Positions 46,933 through 56,437 of a DNA stretch of 64,000 nucleotides are shown piece after piece. The notes beneath the pieces are model-generated. The model was not told the DNA's origin and did no database searches. It saw only the letters and a program-made list of their open reading frames with translations. The first letter of the stretch is position 1; the number at the start of each line of letters is the position of its first letter. Position numbers and translations under genes: made by a program. The DNA is from an uncultured Treponema sp. (GTDB lineage: Bacteria > Spirochaetota > Spirochaetia > Treponematales > Treponemataceae), in NCBI GenBank assembly GCA_949299755.1, contig CASGBA010000002.1, forward strand, positions 248,001-312,000, read 5' to 3'.

Positions 46933-48690
46933 ATGTTGTCAAATTCATCTGAAAAAAACGCGCATCTGGCTCTTATCAGGCACAGTACAGCGCATATTAT
47001 GGCCGCAGCTGTTGTAAAATTATTCCCCGGAACAAAAGTTGCCATAGGGCCTTCAATTGAAAACGGGTTTTATTACGATTTTCTTTTTCCGCAACAAATT
47101 TCCAGTGAAGATCTTCCCGCCATCGAAAAGGAAATGAGAAAAATAGCTTCTTCATGTGTTCCCTTTGAACGCAGGGAAATAAGCAGGGAAGAAGCCCTCG
47201 GTTTATTTAAAGATGAGCCATTTAAAACGGAGCTGATAAACGATTTGCCGGAAGACGCTGTTATTTCGGTTTATAAATCTGGTGACTTTGTGGATTTGTG
47301 CCGCGGACCTCATGTTGAAAATTCAAAGGAAATCAATGTCCAGTCTTTTAAATTGATGAAGGTGGCCGGCGCTTATTGGCGGGGCGATGAAAAAAGGGAT
47401 ATGCTCACCCGCATTTACGGGACAGCATGGGAAAAACCAGAAGAACTGAAAGATTACCTGAAAATGCTGGAAGAAGCGGAACGCAGGGATCACAGGAAAC
47501 TGGGCCGTGAAATGGATTTATTCCATATTGATGATGAAAATCCCGGCCAGATTTTCTGGCATCCGGACGGATGGACCATATACAGACTGATAATGGATTA
47601 TGTCCGTGAAAAAATCCGCAAGGACGGTTACAAGGAAGTGAGGACTCCAAGCGTAATGCCGAGAACCCTGTGGGAAAGATCCGGCCATTGGGCAAAATAC
47701 CGCAATTATATGTTTATTACAGAAAGCGAAAAAAGACTCTTTGCCTTGAAACCGATGAACTGCCCCGGACACATAGAAATATTTAAACAGGGTCTCAAAA
47801 GTTACCGGGACCTTCCCCTCCGTATAGCTGAATTCGGTTCCTGCACACGGAATGAACCCTCCGGTTCTCTCCACGGGATAATGCGAGTCAGGGGCTTTGT
47901 CCAGGACGATGCCCATATCTTTTGTACGGAAGAGCAGATACCTTCGGAGGTGGCGAAATTCTGTGCCCTATTGAAAGACATTTACAGCGATTTCGGCTTC
48001 AGTCCGGATTCCATCATTGTAAAATTCTCAACAAGACCGGAACTCCGGGTGGGAGACGATGCCATTTGGGACAGGGCGGAGGCGGCACTCGCAGATGCCT
48101 GTAAACAAGCCGGTTTGGAATACGAGATTTCCCCCGGAGAAGGAGCCTTTTACGGCCCAAAACTTGAATTCACCCTGGTGGATGCCCTGGGCCGGCAATG
48201 GCAGTGCGGTACAATCCAGGTGGACTATCAGCTTCCTTCAAAAGAAAGACTGAATGCGGAATACATAGGTGAAGACAACGCCAAACATAATCCGGTGATG
48301 CTCCACAGGGCGGTACTCGGTTCCCTGGAACGTTTCCTAGGCATCCTGATTGAAAACTATGCAGGCGCCCTTCCCCCCTGGCTATGTCCCAAACAGGTGA
48401 TGGTTATTCCGGTGGCCCCTGCCTTTGACAAATACGCTTCGGAAATAGCGGCAAAACTTGATGACGCGGGTTTCCGTGCATATGCGGACATTGACAACGA
48501 CCGTATGAATGCAAAAATCCGTAAACACCAGGGACAGAGGATACCCTATCTTCTGATTGTGGGGGAAAAGGAAATGGAAACAAATTCCGTGGCTGTCAGG
48601 TTCAGGGGCGGTGAGCAAAAGGTTATGAAGCTGGAGGAATTCTCAGAATATCTTTCCGGCAAAATCCGGACCAAGTCCGTTTCAATTTAA
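46933..48690 (+). CDS. thrS: Threonyl-tRNA synthetase lacking the TGS domain
   Basis: A 585-residue class II synthetase. It begins directly with the N2 editing domain ([23 protein letters not shown]), with editing residues intact. The catalytic core follows, with zinc ligands Cys in [10 protein letters not shown] and His in [19 protein letters not shown] and [12 protein letters not shown], and the anticodon-binding domain ([20 protein letters not shown]). The usual N-terminal TGS domain of about 60 residues is missing. The in-frame sequence back to the stop at 46807 does not resemble TGS and has no standard start codon. No strong ribosome-binding site precedes ATG 46933. It is divergent from the DUF5312-like operon. 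Confidence 0.95.
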   Translation: MLSNSSEKNAHLALIRHSTAHIMAAAVVKLFPGTKVAIGPSIENGFYYDFLFPQQISSEDLPAIEKEMRKIASSCVPFERREISREEALGLFKDEPFKTELINDLPEDAVISVYKSGDFVDLCRGPHVENSKEINVQSFKLMKVAGAYWRGDEKRDMLTRIYGTAWEKPEELKDYLKMLEEAERRDHRKLGREMDLFHIDDENPGQIFWHPDGWTIYRLIMDYVREKIRKDGYKEVRTPSVMPRTLWERSGHWAKYRNYMFITESEKRLFALKPMNCPGHIEIFKQGLKSYRDLPLRIAEFGSCTRNEPSGSLHGIMRVRGFVQDDAHIFCTEEQIPSEVAKFCALLKDIYSDFGFSPDSIIVKFSTRPELRVGDDAIWDRAEAALADACKQAGLEYEISPGEGAFYGPKLEFTLVDALGRQWQCGTIQVDYQLPSKERLNAEYIGEDNAKHNPVMLHRAVLGSLERFLGILIENYAGALPPWLCPKQVMVIPVAPAFDKYASEIAAKLDDAGFRAYADIDNDRMNAKIRKHQGQRIPYLLIVGEKEMETNSVAVRFRGGEQKVMKLEEFSEYLSGKIRTKSVSI

Positions 48691-48712
48691 CCTTGTTATA
48701 TACAGACATATT

Positions 48713-49915
48713 CTAATTTGCGGGTAAGTCAGTATTAAGGGAAACAGCCAGTATCCCGCTGCGGCCTGTTTCAAAAAAACGTCTTTCCTCCCATCCGGCT
48801 AAAATTTTATGTCCGGATACAACAAAGGATGTATAAATATAACCGCGGTTCAAGACAGGCAGCCTGATTGTTCTTAACCTGGAATTCCCGTTTCTGGAAG
48901 CCAAATAAAGGGTACCGTCCGAAAACAAGGTGGCCACCGTATCATCCGTCAAAAAACCGCAGCCCTCAAAAATCCGGGATTTATCCCCGCCGGAAACAAA
49001 GGTACAGGAAGCGGGAAAGTCCTTCCCGGAAATTTTAAGGGAAACCCCATAAGAGGAAGGAACCAATGCGAGGAAATCCTCAAAGGGTTCAGGCACAGGC
49101 TTTTTTGTGGACTTTTCAATTGAAGCCTGGAAGTCCCCGGCGGAAACAACCCTGGATTTAAAACCGGAGGAAACAGGCAGGGAGGACAAAGCCAGATATT
49201 CAAACAAAAAGCCTCCACCTTTATCCAAGGAACTTTTAAAAGCGGCAATCCAGGGTTCACCGGGATCCCCGGTATAATTCAGGGAAACGCACTGGGAATT
49301 TTCCTTTGCCCCGAAATCTGCGGCATAAACGGCATCACCAATCCCAAAGGGGGACACATCCTCACAGGAATACAAAGAAACAGGCTGAAGAGAGGTATTT
49401 CCGGAAAACACCGAATTGCGGTAAAAGCGGATAAAGGTTTTCCCATTTTCCGTCAGGAGAGCGACAGAGGTACCGGAGGACAATTTTTCCGCAGAGGGGA
49501 AAATCCCGTCTGCAGTGGCAGGGTGAAGAGCGTCACTTTCTGTTTCCAGGACGGGCGTATCCGGGATAAGCATATCCGGAGAAACCAACCCTTTTTTATT
49601 GACAAGGAGAACAGGCTCCTGCCCGGAAAATCCGGAATCCAAAACCGCGGTGGCCTCAGTCCAAGGCTTAAATTCAACGGCAGGAATCATGGAAGGATTC
49701 TCTATTTCCGTAAGATTCCCTTCATCATCAAAATAAAACCAATTCATAGAGGAGGAGGCGGAACCATCGCCATCCCCGGAAACAGAGGTATCCCGGTTAT
49801 TGGATTCGGCACAGCCTGTACAGCAGGTAAGGGTATAAAGAAAAAACAATGCCACTCCGAGACAAAAGAAGGATAATGCTATTTTTCCCGGAGTTCCATT
49901 TTTTTTCCGTTTCAT
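48713..49915 (-). CDS. Lipoprotein of unknown function
   Basis: A 400-residue exported protein. From ATG 49915 the N-terminus is MKRKKNGTPGKIALSF, followed by a hydrophobic stretch and the lipobox LTCCTGC. A longer start at 49960 is possible. The mature part opens with a Ser/Asp-rich linker. The rest is beta-rich, with repeated short strands ending in residues such as GTLYLASRNGNSRLRTIRL and GHKILAGWEERRFFETG, which suggests a beta-propeller-like fold; this is inference. No family recognised. It is convergent with thrS (22-bp gap) and divergent from the metallo-hydrolase gene. Confidence 0.7.
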   Translation of the reverse strand: MKRKKNGTPGKIALSFFCLGVALFFLYTLTCCTGCAESNNRDTSVSGDGDGSASSSMNWFYFDDEGNLTEIENPSMIPAVEFKPWTEATAVLDSGFSGQEPVLLVNKKGLVSPDMLIPDTPVLETESDALHPATADGIFPSAEKLSSGTSVALLTENGKTFIRFYRNSVFSGNTSLQPVSLYSCEDVSPFGIGDAVYAADFGAKENSQCVSLNYTGDPGEPWIAAFKSSLDKGGGFLFEYLALSSLPVSSGFKSRVVSAGDFQASIEKSTKKPVPEPFEDFLALVPSSYGVSLKISGKDFPASCTFVSGGDKSRIFEGCGFLTDDTVATLFSDGTLYLASRNGNSRLRTIRLPVLNRGYIYTSFVVSGHKILAGWEERRFFETGRSGILAVSLNTDLPAN

Positions 49916-49999
49916 TTTATAAAAATATAACGGTTGGATGTTATCGTCAAGCGGGTACAACCCTTGAATTCTTCCGTATTCGGATTTATTCTGAAAAAC

Positions 50000-50812
50000 A
50001 TGAGACTCGAAATTTTAGGTTCCGGAACAAGTACCGGGATCCCCGTTCCCGCTTGCGGATGTGACATCTGCCGGTCCGTCGATCCGGCTGACAACAGAAT
50101 GAGAGCCTGCGCCCTGTTAAAAGACATTGAAAAAAATATTTCGATACTGATTGATGCCGGACCGGAATTCAGACTCCAGGCTTTAAGATCGGGAATAACC
50201 CGGGTGGATGCGCTTTTGGTAACCCATTCCCACGCCGACCATATCCACGGAATGGACGACCTGCGGATTTTTTCCAAAAAAGAACCCTTGAAAATTTTCT
50301 CGGATGAGGATTGCCTGAACGATATTAGAATCCGGTTCGATTATGTATTTAAGGAAACCCAAATAGGAGGCGGGAAACCAAAATTCACCCTTTGCCCGAT
50401 GACACACAGAAAAACCGAGATCATTGCAGGAATTCCAATAACTCCTGTTCCCGTTTTCCACGGAAAATTGAAAATAACGGGGTGGCGTTTCGGAGACACA
50501 GCCTACATCACTGATTGCAGCCGGATACCTCCAGAAACTTTTTCATTATTAAAGGGTATAAAGAACCTTATTATCGATGGCTTGAGGCTGACACCCCATC
50601 CCACCCATTTTAATTTTGAACAGGCCGCGGAAAACGGGTTTGCCACCGGAGCGGAAAACGTCTGGTTCACCCATATTGGCCATGAATGCGGCCACCAAGA
50701 CAGCATAAGGTGGTGCACGGAATGGCTGGAAAAAAATTTTCCCGGAAACAATGGAGAAAAACACCTTTTGCCAGCTTATGACGGCATGGAAATCACGGTG
50801 GAGATAAAATAA
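50000..50812 (+). CDS. Metallo-beta-lactamase-fold hydrolase (PhnP-like)
   Basis: A 270-residue metallohydrolase. It starts MRLEILGSGTSTGIPVPACG with a CGCDICR cysteine pair like the structural zinc site of PhnP phosphodiesterases. The metal motif is THSHADHIHGMDDL, followed by the Asp in YITDCSRIP and the His in WFTHIGHECGH. The family cleaves cyclic phosphodiesters or similar substrates; the substrate here is unknown. ATG 50000 fits the family start; an upstream in-frame start at 49934 would overlap the divergent lipoprotein gene region and adds no conserved sequence. Confidence 0.87.
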   Translation: MRLEILGSGTSTGIPVPACGCDICRSVDPADNRMRACALLKDIEKNISILIDAGPEFRLQALRSGITRVDALLVTHSHADHIHGMDDLRIFSKKEPLKIFSDEDCLNDIRIRFDYVFKETQIGGGKPKFTLCPMTHRKTEIIAGIPITPVPVFHGKLKITGWRFGDTAYITDCSRIPPETFSLLKGIKNLIIDGLRLTPHPTHFNFEQAAENGFATGAENVWFTHIGHECGHQDSIRWCTEWLEKNFPGNNGEKHLLPAYDGMEITVEIK

Positions 50813-50858
50813 AAACGGAAGCGAAAACCCGCCGTGGCAGATTTCCCTTTCCGTTTTT
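50811..50858. terminator. Possible bidirectional terminator between hydrolase gene and rpmB
   Basis: A stem of about nine pairs (AAAACGGAA with TTCCGTTTT) encloses a loop of about 28 bases, with A- and T-runs at its ends. It lies between convergent genes and could terminate both. The long loop lowers confidence. Confidence 0.4.
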
Positions 50859-50880
50859 CCATAGAAACCGGAATACAGAA

Positions 50881-51093
50881 TTATTTTTCAGTTTTTTTAA
50901 CGGATACTTTCTTAGTAACAAAACCGCTGCGCAGACAACTGGTGCACAGTTTAATGGTACGGGTTGTACCGTCAATTTCAGTCTTTACTTTGATAATATT
51001 CGGTTTCCATATGCGGCGGGTATGGTTATAAGCTTTACTAACCTTATTTCCGGTCATCGGCCCTTTTCCGCAACAATCACATACACGGGACAT
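50881..51093 (-). CDS. rpmB: 50S ribosomal protein L28
   Basis: A 70-residue ribosomal protein with MSRVCDCCGKGPMTGN at the start and RTIKLCTSCLRSG near the end. It carries the four-cysteine (zinc-binding) form of L28 with CxxC pairs. ATG 51093 is chosen because AAAGG lies upstream; a GTG nine bases earlier is in the same frame. Confidence 0.95.
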   Translation of the reverse strand: MSRVCDCCGKGPMTGNKVSKAYNHTRRIWKPNIIKVKTEIDGTTRTIKLCTSCLRSGFVTKKVSVKKTEK

Positions 51094-51189
51094 ATTTACC
51101 ACCTTTCTCAGGAATATTTCCTATAAGTTTAACGAGTATAGCAAAAATTCAAGACAGTGTAAAGGGCAAAGACCTTTACACCTGTCTTT

Positions 51190-52377
51190 TTATCCCTTTT
51201 TCCGTTTTGACAAAATATCAAAGGTAACCGCCCCGAGAAGAACTGCGCCTTTCACCACTTTCTGGATATCGGTGGACAATCCTATCAGGGACATACCGTT
51301 GTTAAGGACTCCCATAACGAAGGCACCGACAACTGCCCCGATAATTGTACCTACACCACCCGCAGCGGCGGCACCACCAATATAACAGGAAGCGATTGCA
51401 TCAAGCTCAAAACCATCTCCGGCCTTGGGAGTGGCGGAACCATTTCTGGCGGAAAGCACAATGCCGGCCACAGCCGACAAAAAGCCCATATTGGTGTAAA
51501 CCCAGAAAAACACCTTTTTAGTGTTCACTCCGGAAAAACGGGCGGCTTTTTCATTTCCCCCAAGGGCATAAATTTGCCGTCCTGCGACAGTATAACCGGT
51601 TATGAAATGGTAAATTCCCACAAGGATTCCCACCAAAACAAGAACATTGGGAATACCATTATTCCTTGCCAATTTGTAAATAAAAAACCACATGACAAAC
51701 AGGATTACAATTTCCTTCACTATAATCTGTCCCAAGGGATTAACTGAAAAATTGTACTTCAGTTTTGTCCTGTAAGAACGGAATTCGGCAAAAATAATAA
51801 GAATGGATGCGGCAATAGCTATGAATACGGTCACAAGGTCGATTGTTCCGTTCGCAAAAGGAACTTTAACTGTGGTAAGAAAGCCAACCCCTATCAAATT
51901 ATAAGCGGCTGGTGTGGGTCCCTTTGTCTGGGCTTGAAGCATCGTATAAGTAAGCCCCCGCCCCATAAGCATTGTGGCCAGAGTTACTACGAAGGGAGGT
52001 ATCTTCAACTGGGAGACAAAGAAACCCACAAAAGCGCCGCTGGCTGTTCCAACCAAAAGGGCTATCAAAAAGGCAAGAATGACGGGTAAATCCATGTCCA
52101 CAACTAAAATAGCTGAGGTAGCCCCGCACAAAGCCACAATGGAGCCTACACCAAGATCAATGTTTCCGGTTAAAACACACAAAAGCATACCCACGGCCAG
52201 AATAATCACATAGCCGTTTTGCATAACCAGGTTGTTAATGTTTATCGGCGAGGCATTTTTCCCTCCGGAAAGCAGATAAAAAAGAAGGAAAATAGCGATA
52301 AGAGCTATAACCATGGCATATTGTTTTATATCGATATTTATTTTCGGGCTTTCAACAGTATCCTTATTTAATTCCAT
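51190..52377 (-). CDS. gguB: Monosaccharide ABC transporter permease (GguB/XylH-like)
   Basis: A 395-residue inner-membrane permease of the branched-chain/ribose type with ten or more helices. Recognisable segments are LLCVLTGNIDLGVGSIVALC, VGFFVSQLKIPPFVVTLATM, and GGNEKAARFSGVNTKKVFFW (the coupling loop to the ATPase). Length and an insert between helices (about residues 190-240) fit the multiple-monosaccharide GguB/XylH group. AAGGAGG precedes ATG 52377, and the upstream ATPase gene ends two bases before it. Third gene of the binding protein-ATPase-permease operon. Confidence 0.9.
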   Translation of the reverse strand: MELNKDTVESPKINIDIKQYAMVIALIAIFLLFYLLSGGKNASPININNLVMQNGYVIILAVGMLLCVLTGNIDLGVGSIVALCGATSAILVVDMDLPVILAFLIALLVGTASGAFVGFFVSQLKIPPFVVTLATMLMGRGLTYTMLQAQTKGPTPAAYNLIGVGFLTTVKVPFANGTIDLVTVFIAIAASILIIFAEFRSYRTKLKYNFSVNPLGQIIVKEIVILFVMWFFIYKLARNNGIPNVLVLVGILVGIYHFITGYTVAGRQIYALGGNEKAARFSGVNTKKVFFWVYTNMGFLSAVAGIVLSARNGSATPKAGDGFELDAIASCYIGGAAAAGGVGTIIGAVVGAFVMGVLNNGMSLIGLSTDIQKVVKGAVLLGAVTFDILSKRKKG

Positions 52378-52378
52378 A

Positions 52379-53953
52379 TCAATTTCCTCCTTTTCCGGCC
52401 GTCACTCCGGAACGGCTCATAATGCATTTCATTATATTTTCCTGACTAAGCTCTTCTTTTTGAAGTTCGCCCACAATTTCACCGTCAGAAAGGACATAAA
52501 CCCTGTCACACATACCGATTATCTCCGGCATTTCGGAAGAAATCATGATGACGGCTTTACCTTTCTGGGCAAGGGAATTTATGACGCCGTAAATCTCGTA
52601 TTTGGCGCCCACATCTATACCTCTGGTCGGTTCATCCAAAATAAGGACATCTGGCTGGGCCATCATCCACTTGGCAAGAACAACTTTCTGCTGGTTTCCC
52701 CCTGAAAGATTCCCCGCGGTTTGATTGATGGAAGGAGTCTTTATGTTTATCTTTGTTCTGTAATCTTCCGATTCAAGGATTTCATTATTCCGGTTAATAA
52801 CACCCTTGTCCGAAAAAAACCGGGGTAAACCCGCCATGGTCATATTGTGCTTCAAATCATCGATTAGAACCAAACCATAGTTTTTCCTGTCTTCCGATGT
52901 GTAAGCAAGCCCTGTGTTAACGGCGTCTTTAACGGTTTTAAGGTTCACATGGACACCGTTTATTTTCATGTCACCGGAAATTTTCCGCCCGTAAGACTTA
53001 CCGAAAAGGCTCATGGCAAGCTCAGTGCGGCCTGCACCCATAAGACCGGCAAAACCAACAACTTCACCCTTCCGCACATGGAAGGAAACATCATTGATGA
53101 TTTTCCGGTGGGGATCATCCGGGTGAAAAACGTTCCAGTGATCCACTTCAAAAACAACCTCTCCAATGGGACAATTTTCCCTGGGCGGGCACAGGTTATT
53201 CAATTCCCGGCCTACCATCCCTTTTATAATACGTTCCTCGGAAATCTCATCCGTATCCCTTTCCAGGGTTTCAATGGTTTTCCCGTCCCGCAAAACCGTT
53301 ATGGAATCCGCTATACGTCGGATTTCATTCAATTTATGTGAAATTATAATGCAAGTAACGTCTTTCGCTTTTAATTCCAACATAATATCAAGCAGGCGGT
53401 CGCTCTCTTTTTCATTCAATGCGGCGGTAGGTTCATCCAAAATAAGGAGTTCCACCTTTTTGGAAAGAGCCCTGGCTATCTCAACAAGCTGTTGCTTGCC
53501 TACACCCAGGCTGTTCACAGGAAGATTTACATCCTCGTTTTCCAATCCCACAGCCTTTAAAACTTCCTTCGCTTTTGCGCGGGTTTTTGTCCAATTTATC
53601 ACACCGCGGAAAGAAGTCTGCTCATTACCCATGAATATGTTCTCTGCTATGGAAAGATAAGGGCTTAAGGAAAATTCCTGATATATAATAACTATCCCTT
53701 TTTCTTCACTGCTTTTTATATTTTTAAATTTACATAAATGACTGTTATAAAAAATATCCCCGGAATATGTACCGTAAGGATAAACCCCGGAAAGAATATT
53801 CATCAAAGTGGATTTTCCGGCTCCATTTTCTCCGCAAAGTGCGTGTATTTCCCCTCTTTTTACCTTCAAATTTACATCGTCCAAAGCACGAACACCGGGG
53901 AATAATTTAGAGATGTGCTTCATCTCAAGAATTGTATCGGATGTATCGGACAT
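52379..53953 (-). CDS. gguA: Monosaccharide ABC transporter ATPase (GguA/MglA-like, duplicated)
   Basis: A 524-residue ATPase with two ABC domains. The first has Walker [10 protein letters not shown], signature [15 protein letters not shown] and Walker [12 protein letters not shown]. The second has a degenerate Walker A region ([19 protein letters not shown]), signature [14 protein letters not shown] and Walker [13 protein letters not shown]. This pattern is typical of sugar importers (RbsA, MglA, XylG, GguA). The short insert [15 protein letters not shown] fits the GguA/XylG group. ATG 53953 follows AGGAG six bases upstream; GTG 53956 is adjacent. It powers uptake with the downstream permease. 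Confidence 0.93.
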   Translation of the reverse strand: MSDTSDTILEMKHISKLFPGVRALDDVNLKVKRGEIHALCGENGAGKSTLMNILSGVYPYGTYSGDIFYNSHLCKFKNIKSSEEKGIVIIYQEFSLSPYLSIAENIFMGNEQTSFRGVINWTKTRAKAKEVLKAVGLENEDVNLPVNSLGVGKQQLVEIARALSKKVELLILDEPTAALNEKESDRLLDIMLELKAKDVTCIIISHKLNEIRRIADSITVLRDGKTIETLERDTDEISEERIIKGMVGRELNNLCPPRENCPIGEVVFEVDHWNVFHPDDPHRKIINDVSFHVRKGEVVGFAGLMGAGRTELAMSLFGKSYGRKISGDMKINGVHVNLKTVKDAVNTGLAYTSEDRKNYGLVLIDDLKHNMTMAGLPRFFSDKGVINRNNEILESEDYRTKINIKTPSINQTAGNLSGGNQQKVVLAKWMMAQPDVLILDEPTRGIDVGAKYEIYGVINSLAQKGKAVIMISSEMPEIIGMCDRVYVLSDGEIVGELQKEELSQENIMKCIMSRSGVTAGKGGN

Positions 53954-53990
53954 CACCAGCTCCTATTTTGAATAAAACAGAAAATATTTA

Positions 53991-54028
53991 CGGGATACAA
54001 CCGGAGATGGAGTAACGGTTGTATCCCG
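53991..54028 (-). promoter_or_regulatory. Stable intercistronic hairpin between chvE and gguA
   Basis: A perfect 13-bp inverted repeat (CGGGATACAACCG and its complement, 12-nt loop) lies directly after the binding-protein stop codon. A weak U-rich stretch follows on the minus strand. Such hairpins usually protect the binding-protein message and reduce read-through into transporter genes. Confidence 0.6.
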
Positions 54029-54045
54029 GATTAAGTCGGTGAAAA

Positions 54046-55128
54046 TCAGTTTATTTTAAGCTGTTCTTTTGTATAATAACCGCCGTCAACAATTACTTTA
54101 ACGTAGTTATCTTTATCCACAGGAACGGGTTCACAAAGATAGGACGGAACAACATTTACACCGTTATTGTACTGGGTTGTATCATTGATTTCCGGCTGGA
54201 AACCTTTCAAAACAGCTTCCACCATTGTCACACATTTTGAAGCCAGAAGCCTGGTGTCCTTGTAAATGGTCATGGTCTGGTGACCGGAAATAATGTTGCG
54301 GACAGCCATGAGGTCTGCGTCCTGACCGGTGATAAGAGGCCAGTCCTGACCCACTTTGTATCCGGCGCCTTCAAGGACGGAACGGATTCCATAGGCAAAA
54401 CCGTCAAAGGCGGAACAGGCTATGTCAAGTTTTTCGTCAGCGTAAAATCCTGCCAGATAGTTTTCGCACCACTGCTGGGCTGTTTCCTGGGACCAGCGCA
54501 GAATGCAGGTGTCCTGGAAAGAGGTGCGTCCCGTTTTGCAGCGGAGAACACCGTTGTCAAGATAGGGCTTCAACACTTCCATGCATCCGTTGTAAAGGAA
54601 CAGGGCGTTATTATCATCGGGAGACCCCATGAAAAACTCAATTGTATAGGATCTTCCTTCAGCGGCTGCAGTGGCAAGACCTTTCTTTTCCTCAATGTAT
54701 TTACCGATAGCGGTTCCAACCCCTTTGTTGTCAAAGGTAGCATAATAGGAAACAGCATCTGTATCCATCAAAAGCCTGTCGTAAGCAATAACAGGAATAT
54801 TATTCTGCTTTGCTGTTGCAAGGCCATTCACAAGAGCGGTGGAGTCAATGGAGGCTATAACAAGACAATCCACACCGCTGGCTATCATATTTTCAAGCTG
54901 TGAAACCTGCATTTGCACATCATCTTCCGCACACTGGAGTTCAACGGCATAACCTTTGGATTCAAGCATTTTTTTCATGTTTCCACCGTCATTGATCCAC
55001 CTTTCAGAAGACTGGGTTGGCATCAATACACCGACAACCTGCTTTCCGCTGTTATCTGAGGCACCGCCGGCGAAAACAAGGGAAGCTGCAACAGTTGCCA
55101 TTAAGAGGACAACAAAAATTTTTTTCAT
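54046..55128 (-). CDS. chvE: Sugar ABC transporter substrate-binding protein (ChvE-like)
   Basis: A 360-residue periplasmic binding protein of the ribose/galactose group. The signal peptide (VVLLMATVAASLVFAGG) ends near Gly-Gly-Ala-Ser. Conserved segments are VGVLMPTQSSERWINDG, DCLVIASIDSTAL, PVIAYDRLLMDTD and ITGQDADLMAVRNIISGHQT. These fit ChvE, which binds glucose, galactose, arabinose or xylose; the sugar here is not determined. AAGGAGAG precedes ATG 55128. It has its own promoter (55178-55206) and leads the chvE-gguA-gguB operon. Confidence 0.92.
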   Translation of the reverse strand: MKKIFVVLLMATVAASLVFAGGASDNSGKQVVGVLMPTQSSERWINDGGNMKKMLESKGYAVELQCAEDDVQMQVSQLENMIASGVDCLVIASIDSTALVNGLATAKQNNIPVIAYDRLLMDTDAVSYYATFDNKGVGTAIGKYIEEKKGLATAAAEGRSYTIEFFMGSPDDNNALFLYNGCMEVLKPYLDNGVLRCKTGRTSFQDTCILRWSQETAQQWCENYLAGFYADEKLDIACSAFDGFAYGIRSVLEGAGYKVGQDWPLITGQDADLMAVRNIISGHQTMTIYKDTRLLASKCVTMVEAVLKGFQPEINDTTQYNNGVNVVPSYLCEPVPVDKDNYVKVIVDGGYYTKEQLKIN

Positions 55129-55148
55129 AAAACTCTCCTTGAAAATTT

Positions 55149-55166
55149 GGAAAGGGTATCCTTTCC
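55149..55166. promoter_or_regulatory. Palindrome downstream of the chvE promoter
   Basis: A perfect 7-bp inverted repeat with a four-base centre (GGAAAGG-GTAT-CCTTTCC), five or so bases after the predicted transcription start. It could be an operator for a sugar-responsive repressor or a 5' hairpin in the message. Confidence 0.45.
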
Positions 55167-55177
55167 AGTATGATTTT

Positions 55178-55206
55178 ATAATACAACGCTAATGACATGT
55201 TGTTAA
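55178..55206 (-). promoter_or_regulatory. Promoter of the chvE-gguAB operon
   Basis: On the minus strand TTAACA (55206-55201), a 17-bp spacer and TATTAT (55183-55178), each five of six consensus bases. The 55129-55360 intergenic stretch is otherwise A/T-rich with no gene. Confidence 0.65.
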
Positions 55207-55360
55207 TGAAAATAATACTTTTACATCAAAATTCATATTAATTTTAATGTATTTTAAGTACATCTTTTCAATATAATAAATACAACTTATTACGCACAGA
55301 ACAACAGATGGACATCCAAGAGACACTAATTTTTTTAAAGAAGAAAAAAGAAATACGGTT

Positions 55361-56437
55361 TTATTCCCGGACGGGATGTTTTTTCCGGTTTCCGGAAACA
55401 GTTTGTTTTATTATTGCGGAAAGGATGGCCCTGGATGTTTCAAAACCTCCGTTTTTCAAGTCTGTCAGGGTTCTGGCATTGCTGGATTCTATGACATTGA
55501 AAAAAGAATCCACAAAAGAACGCCTTTTATTCGCATCCATATCCTCAAGGAATTTTTTCATGGCTCGGTCAAAGAATTTACTGGAGGAGGAGGTGTCCTG
55601 CAACAGCATAAATGCAGGTCCGTCAAGTTTCCAGGAAAGGGGATCGTGCTGTGTCAACCCTTTTTCCGTGCTGGCAACAATTTCAAATTTTCCTGTATGC
55701 TCAAAAAGCATGCCCACAATGGAAACCTCCGGAGTGTAAGAAGAAATCCTGGACCCAATTTCCTTAAACTGAGGGCTTTCCAATTTTTCCTTGGAAAAAC
55801 CCGGCCCGTCAAAATTATATACAGAAGTTATTTTCCTGCGGGTTTTATCCTGGCAAAAAGCAGAGGCATAAACCGCCAGGTTTCCTCCCTTGGAATGACC
55901 GCCGGCAATCAAACGCTTGCATTTAACAATCTTGCTTTCAGAAACAAACTGGATGTAATCCACCGCCGACTGTTGAGCGGGAACCACAGGAAGGAATGCC
56001 ATCGTAAAATCCTCTTTCCAGCCCACAATTGTATCGTCCGTACCCCTGAATGCACAAAAAATAGTTTTTGTCTTATCAGGAAGAAGGAAGGAAACAGCGG
56101 AAAATTGTTTTACGGACTCTTCCTTCGTGTCATTTTCGTAGGCAAAAATAAGGATATCCCGGAACCGAGGGGATTTAAAGGCTTCCCGGAACAATTCGGT
56201 TGTGCGGGGATTTATCAGTACACCCGAATAGCTGCGTTTTTCCACATCCGGGAAGGAAAAGAATTTATCCACAGCAGAATCAGCCCGGATTGAAGCCCGT
56301 TCCTCCCTTCCGGGAACAACACCGTCAAAACGCACATAAGAAATCTGGCATAAAATCAGGGCATCAATGACGCAAAAAGGGGAAACAGAAAGAGAAATAT
56401 CACCGCGCCACTTGATGTAATCAAATAAATCAGCCAA
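55361..56437 (-). CDS. Alpha/beta-hydrolase-fold protein (Mbeg1/DUF2974-like)
   Basis: A 358-residue protein with the DUF2974 layout. The N-terminus is MADLFDYIKWRGDISLSVSP, a lipase-like strand FCAFRGTDDTIVGWKEDF follows, and the nucleophile elbow is IAGGHSKGGNLAVYAS with candidate catalytic Ser. Later EVSIVGMLFEHTGKFEIV and GLTQHDPLSWKLD may hold the other catalytic residues. The family resembles lipases, but its substrate is unknown. The start is TTG (56437) with GGAG upstream, and it overlaps the end of deoC by 8 bp, so the two are translationally coupled. Confidence 0.85.
   Translation of the reverse strand: MADLFDYIKWRGDISLSVSPFCVIDALILCQISYVRFDGVVPGREERASIRADSAVDKFFSFPDVEKRSYSGVLINPRTTELFREAFKSPRFRDILIFAYENDTKEESVKQFSAVSFLLPDKTKTIFCAFRGTDDTIVGWKEDFTMAFLPVVPAQQSAVDYIQFVSESKIVKCKRLIAGGHSKGGNLAVYASAFCQDKTRRKITSVYNFDGPGFSKEKLESPQFKEIGSRISSYTPEVSIVGMLFEHTGKFEIVASTEKGLTQHDPLSWKLDGPAFMLLQDTSSSSKFFDRAMKKFLEDMDANKRRSFVDSFFNVIESSNARTLTDLKNGGFETSRAILSAIIKQTVSGNRKKHPVRE

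Noticed and set aside
54280-54903. A 207-codon plus-strand open frame opposite chvE
   Set aside because: It is antisense to a clear sugar-binding protein and shows no family motif.
55376-56293. A long plus-strand open frame (305 codons) opposite the alpha/beta-hydrolase gene
   Set aside because: It mirrors the coding pattern of the well-supported minus-strand gene and has no recognisable motif or ribosome-binding site.
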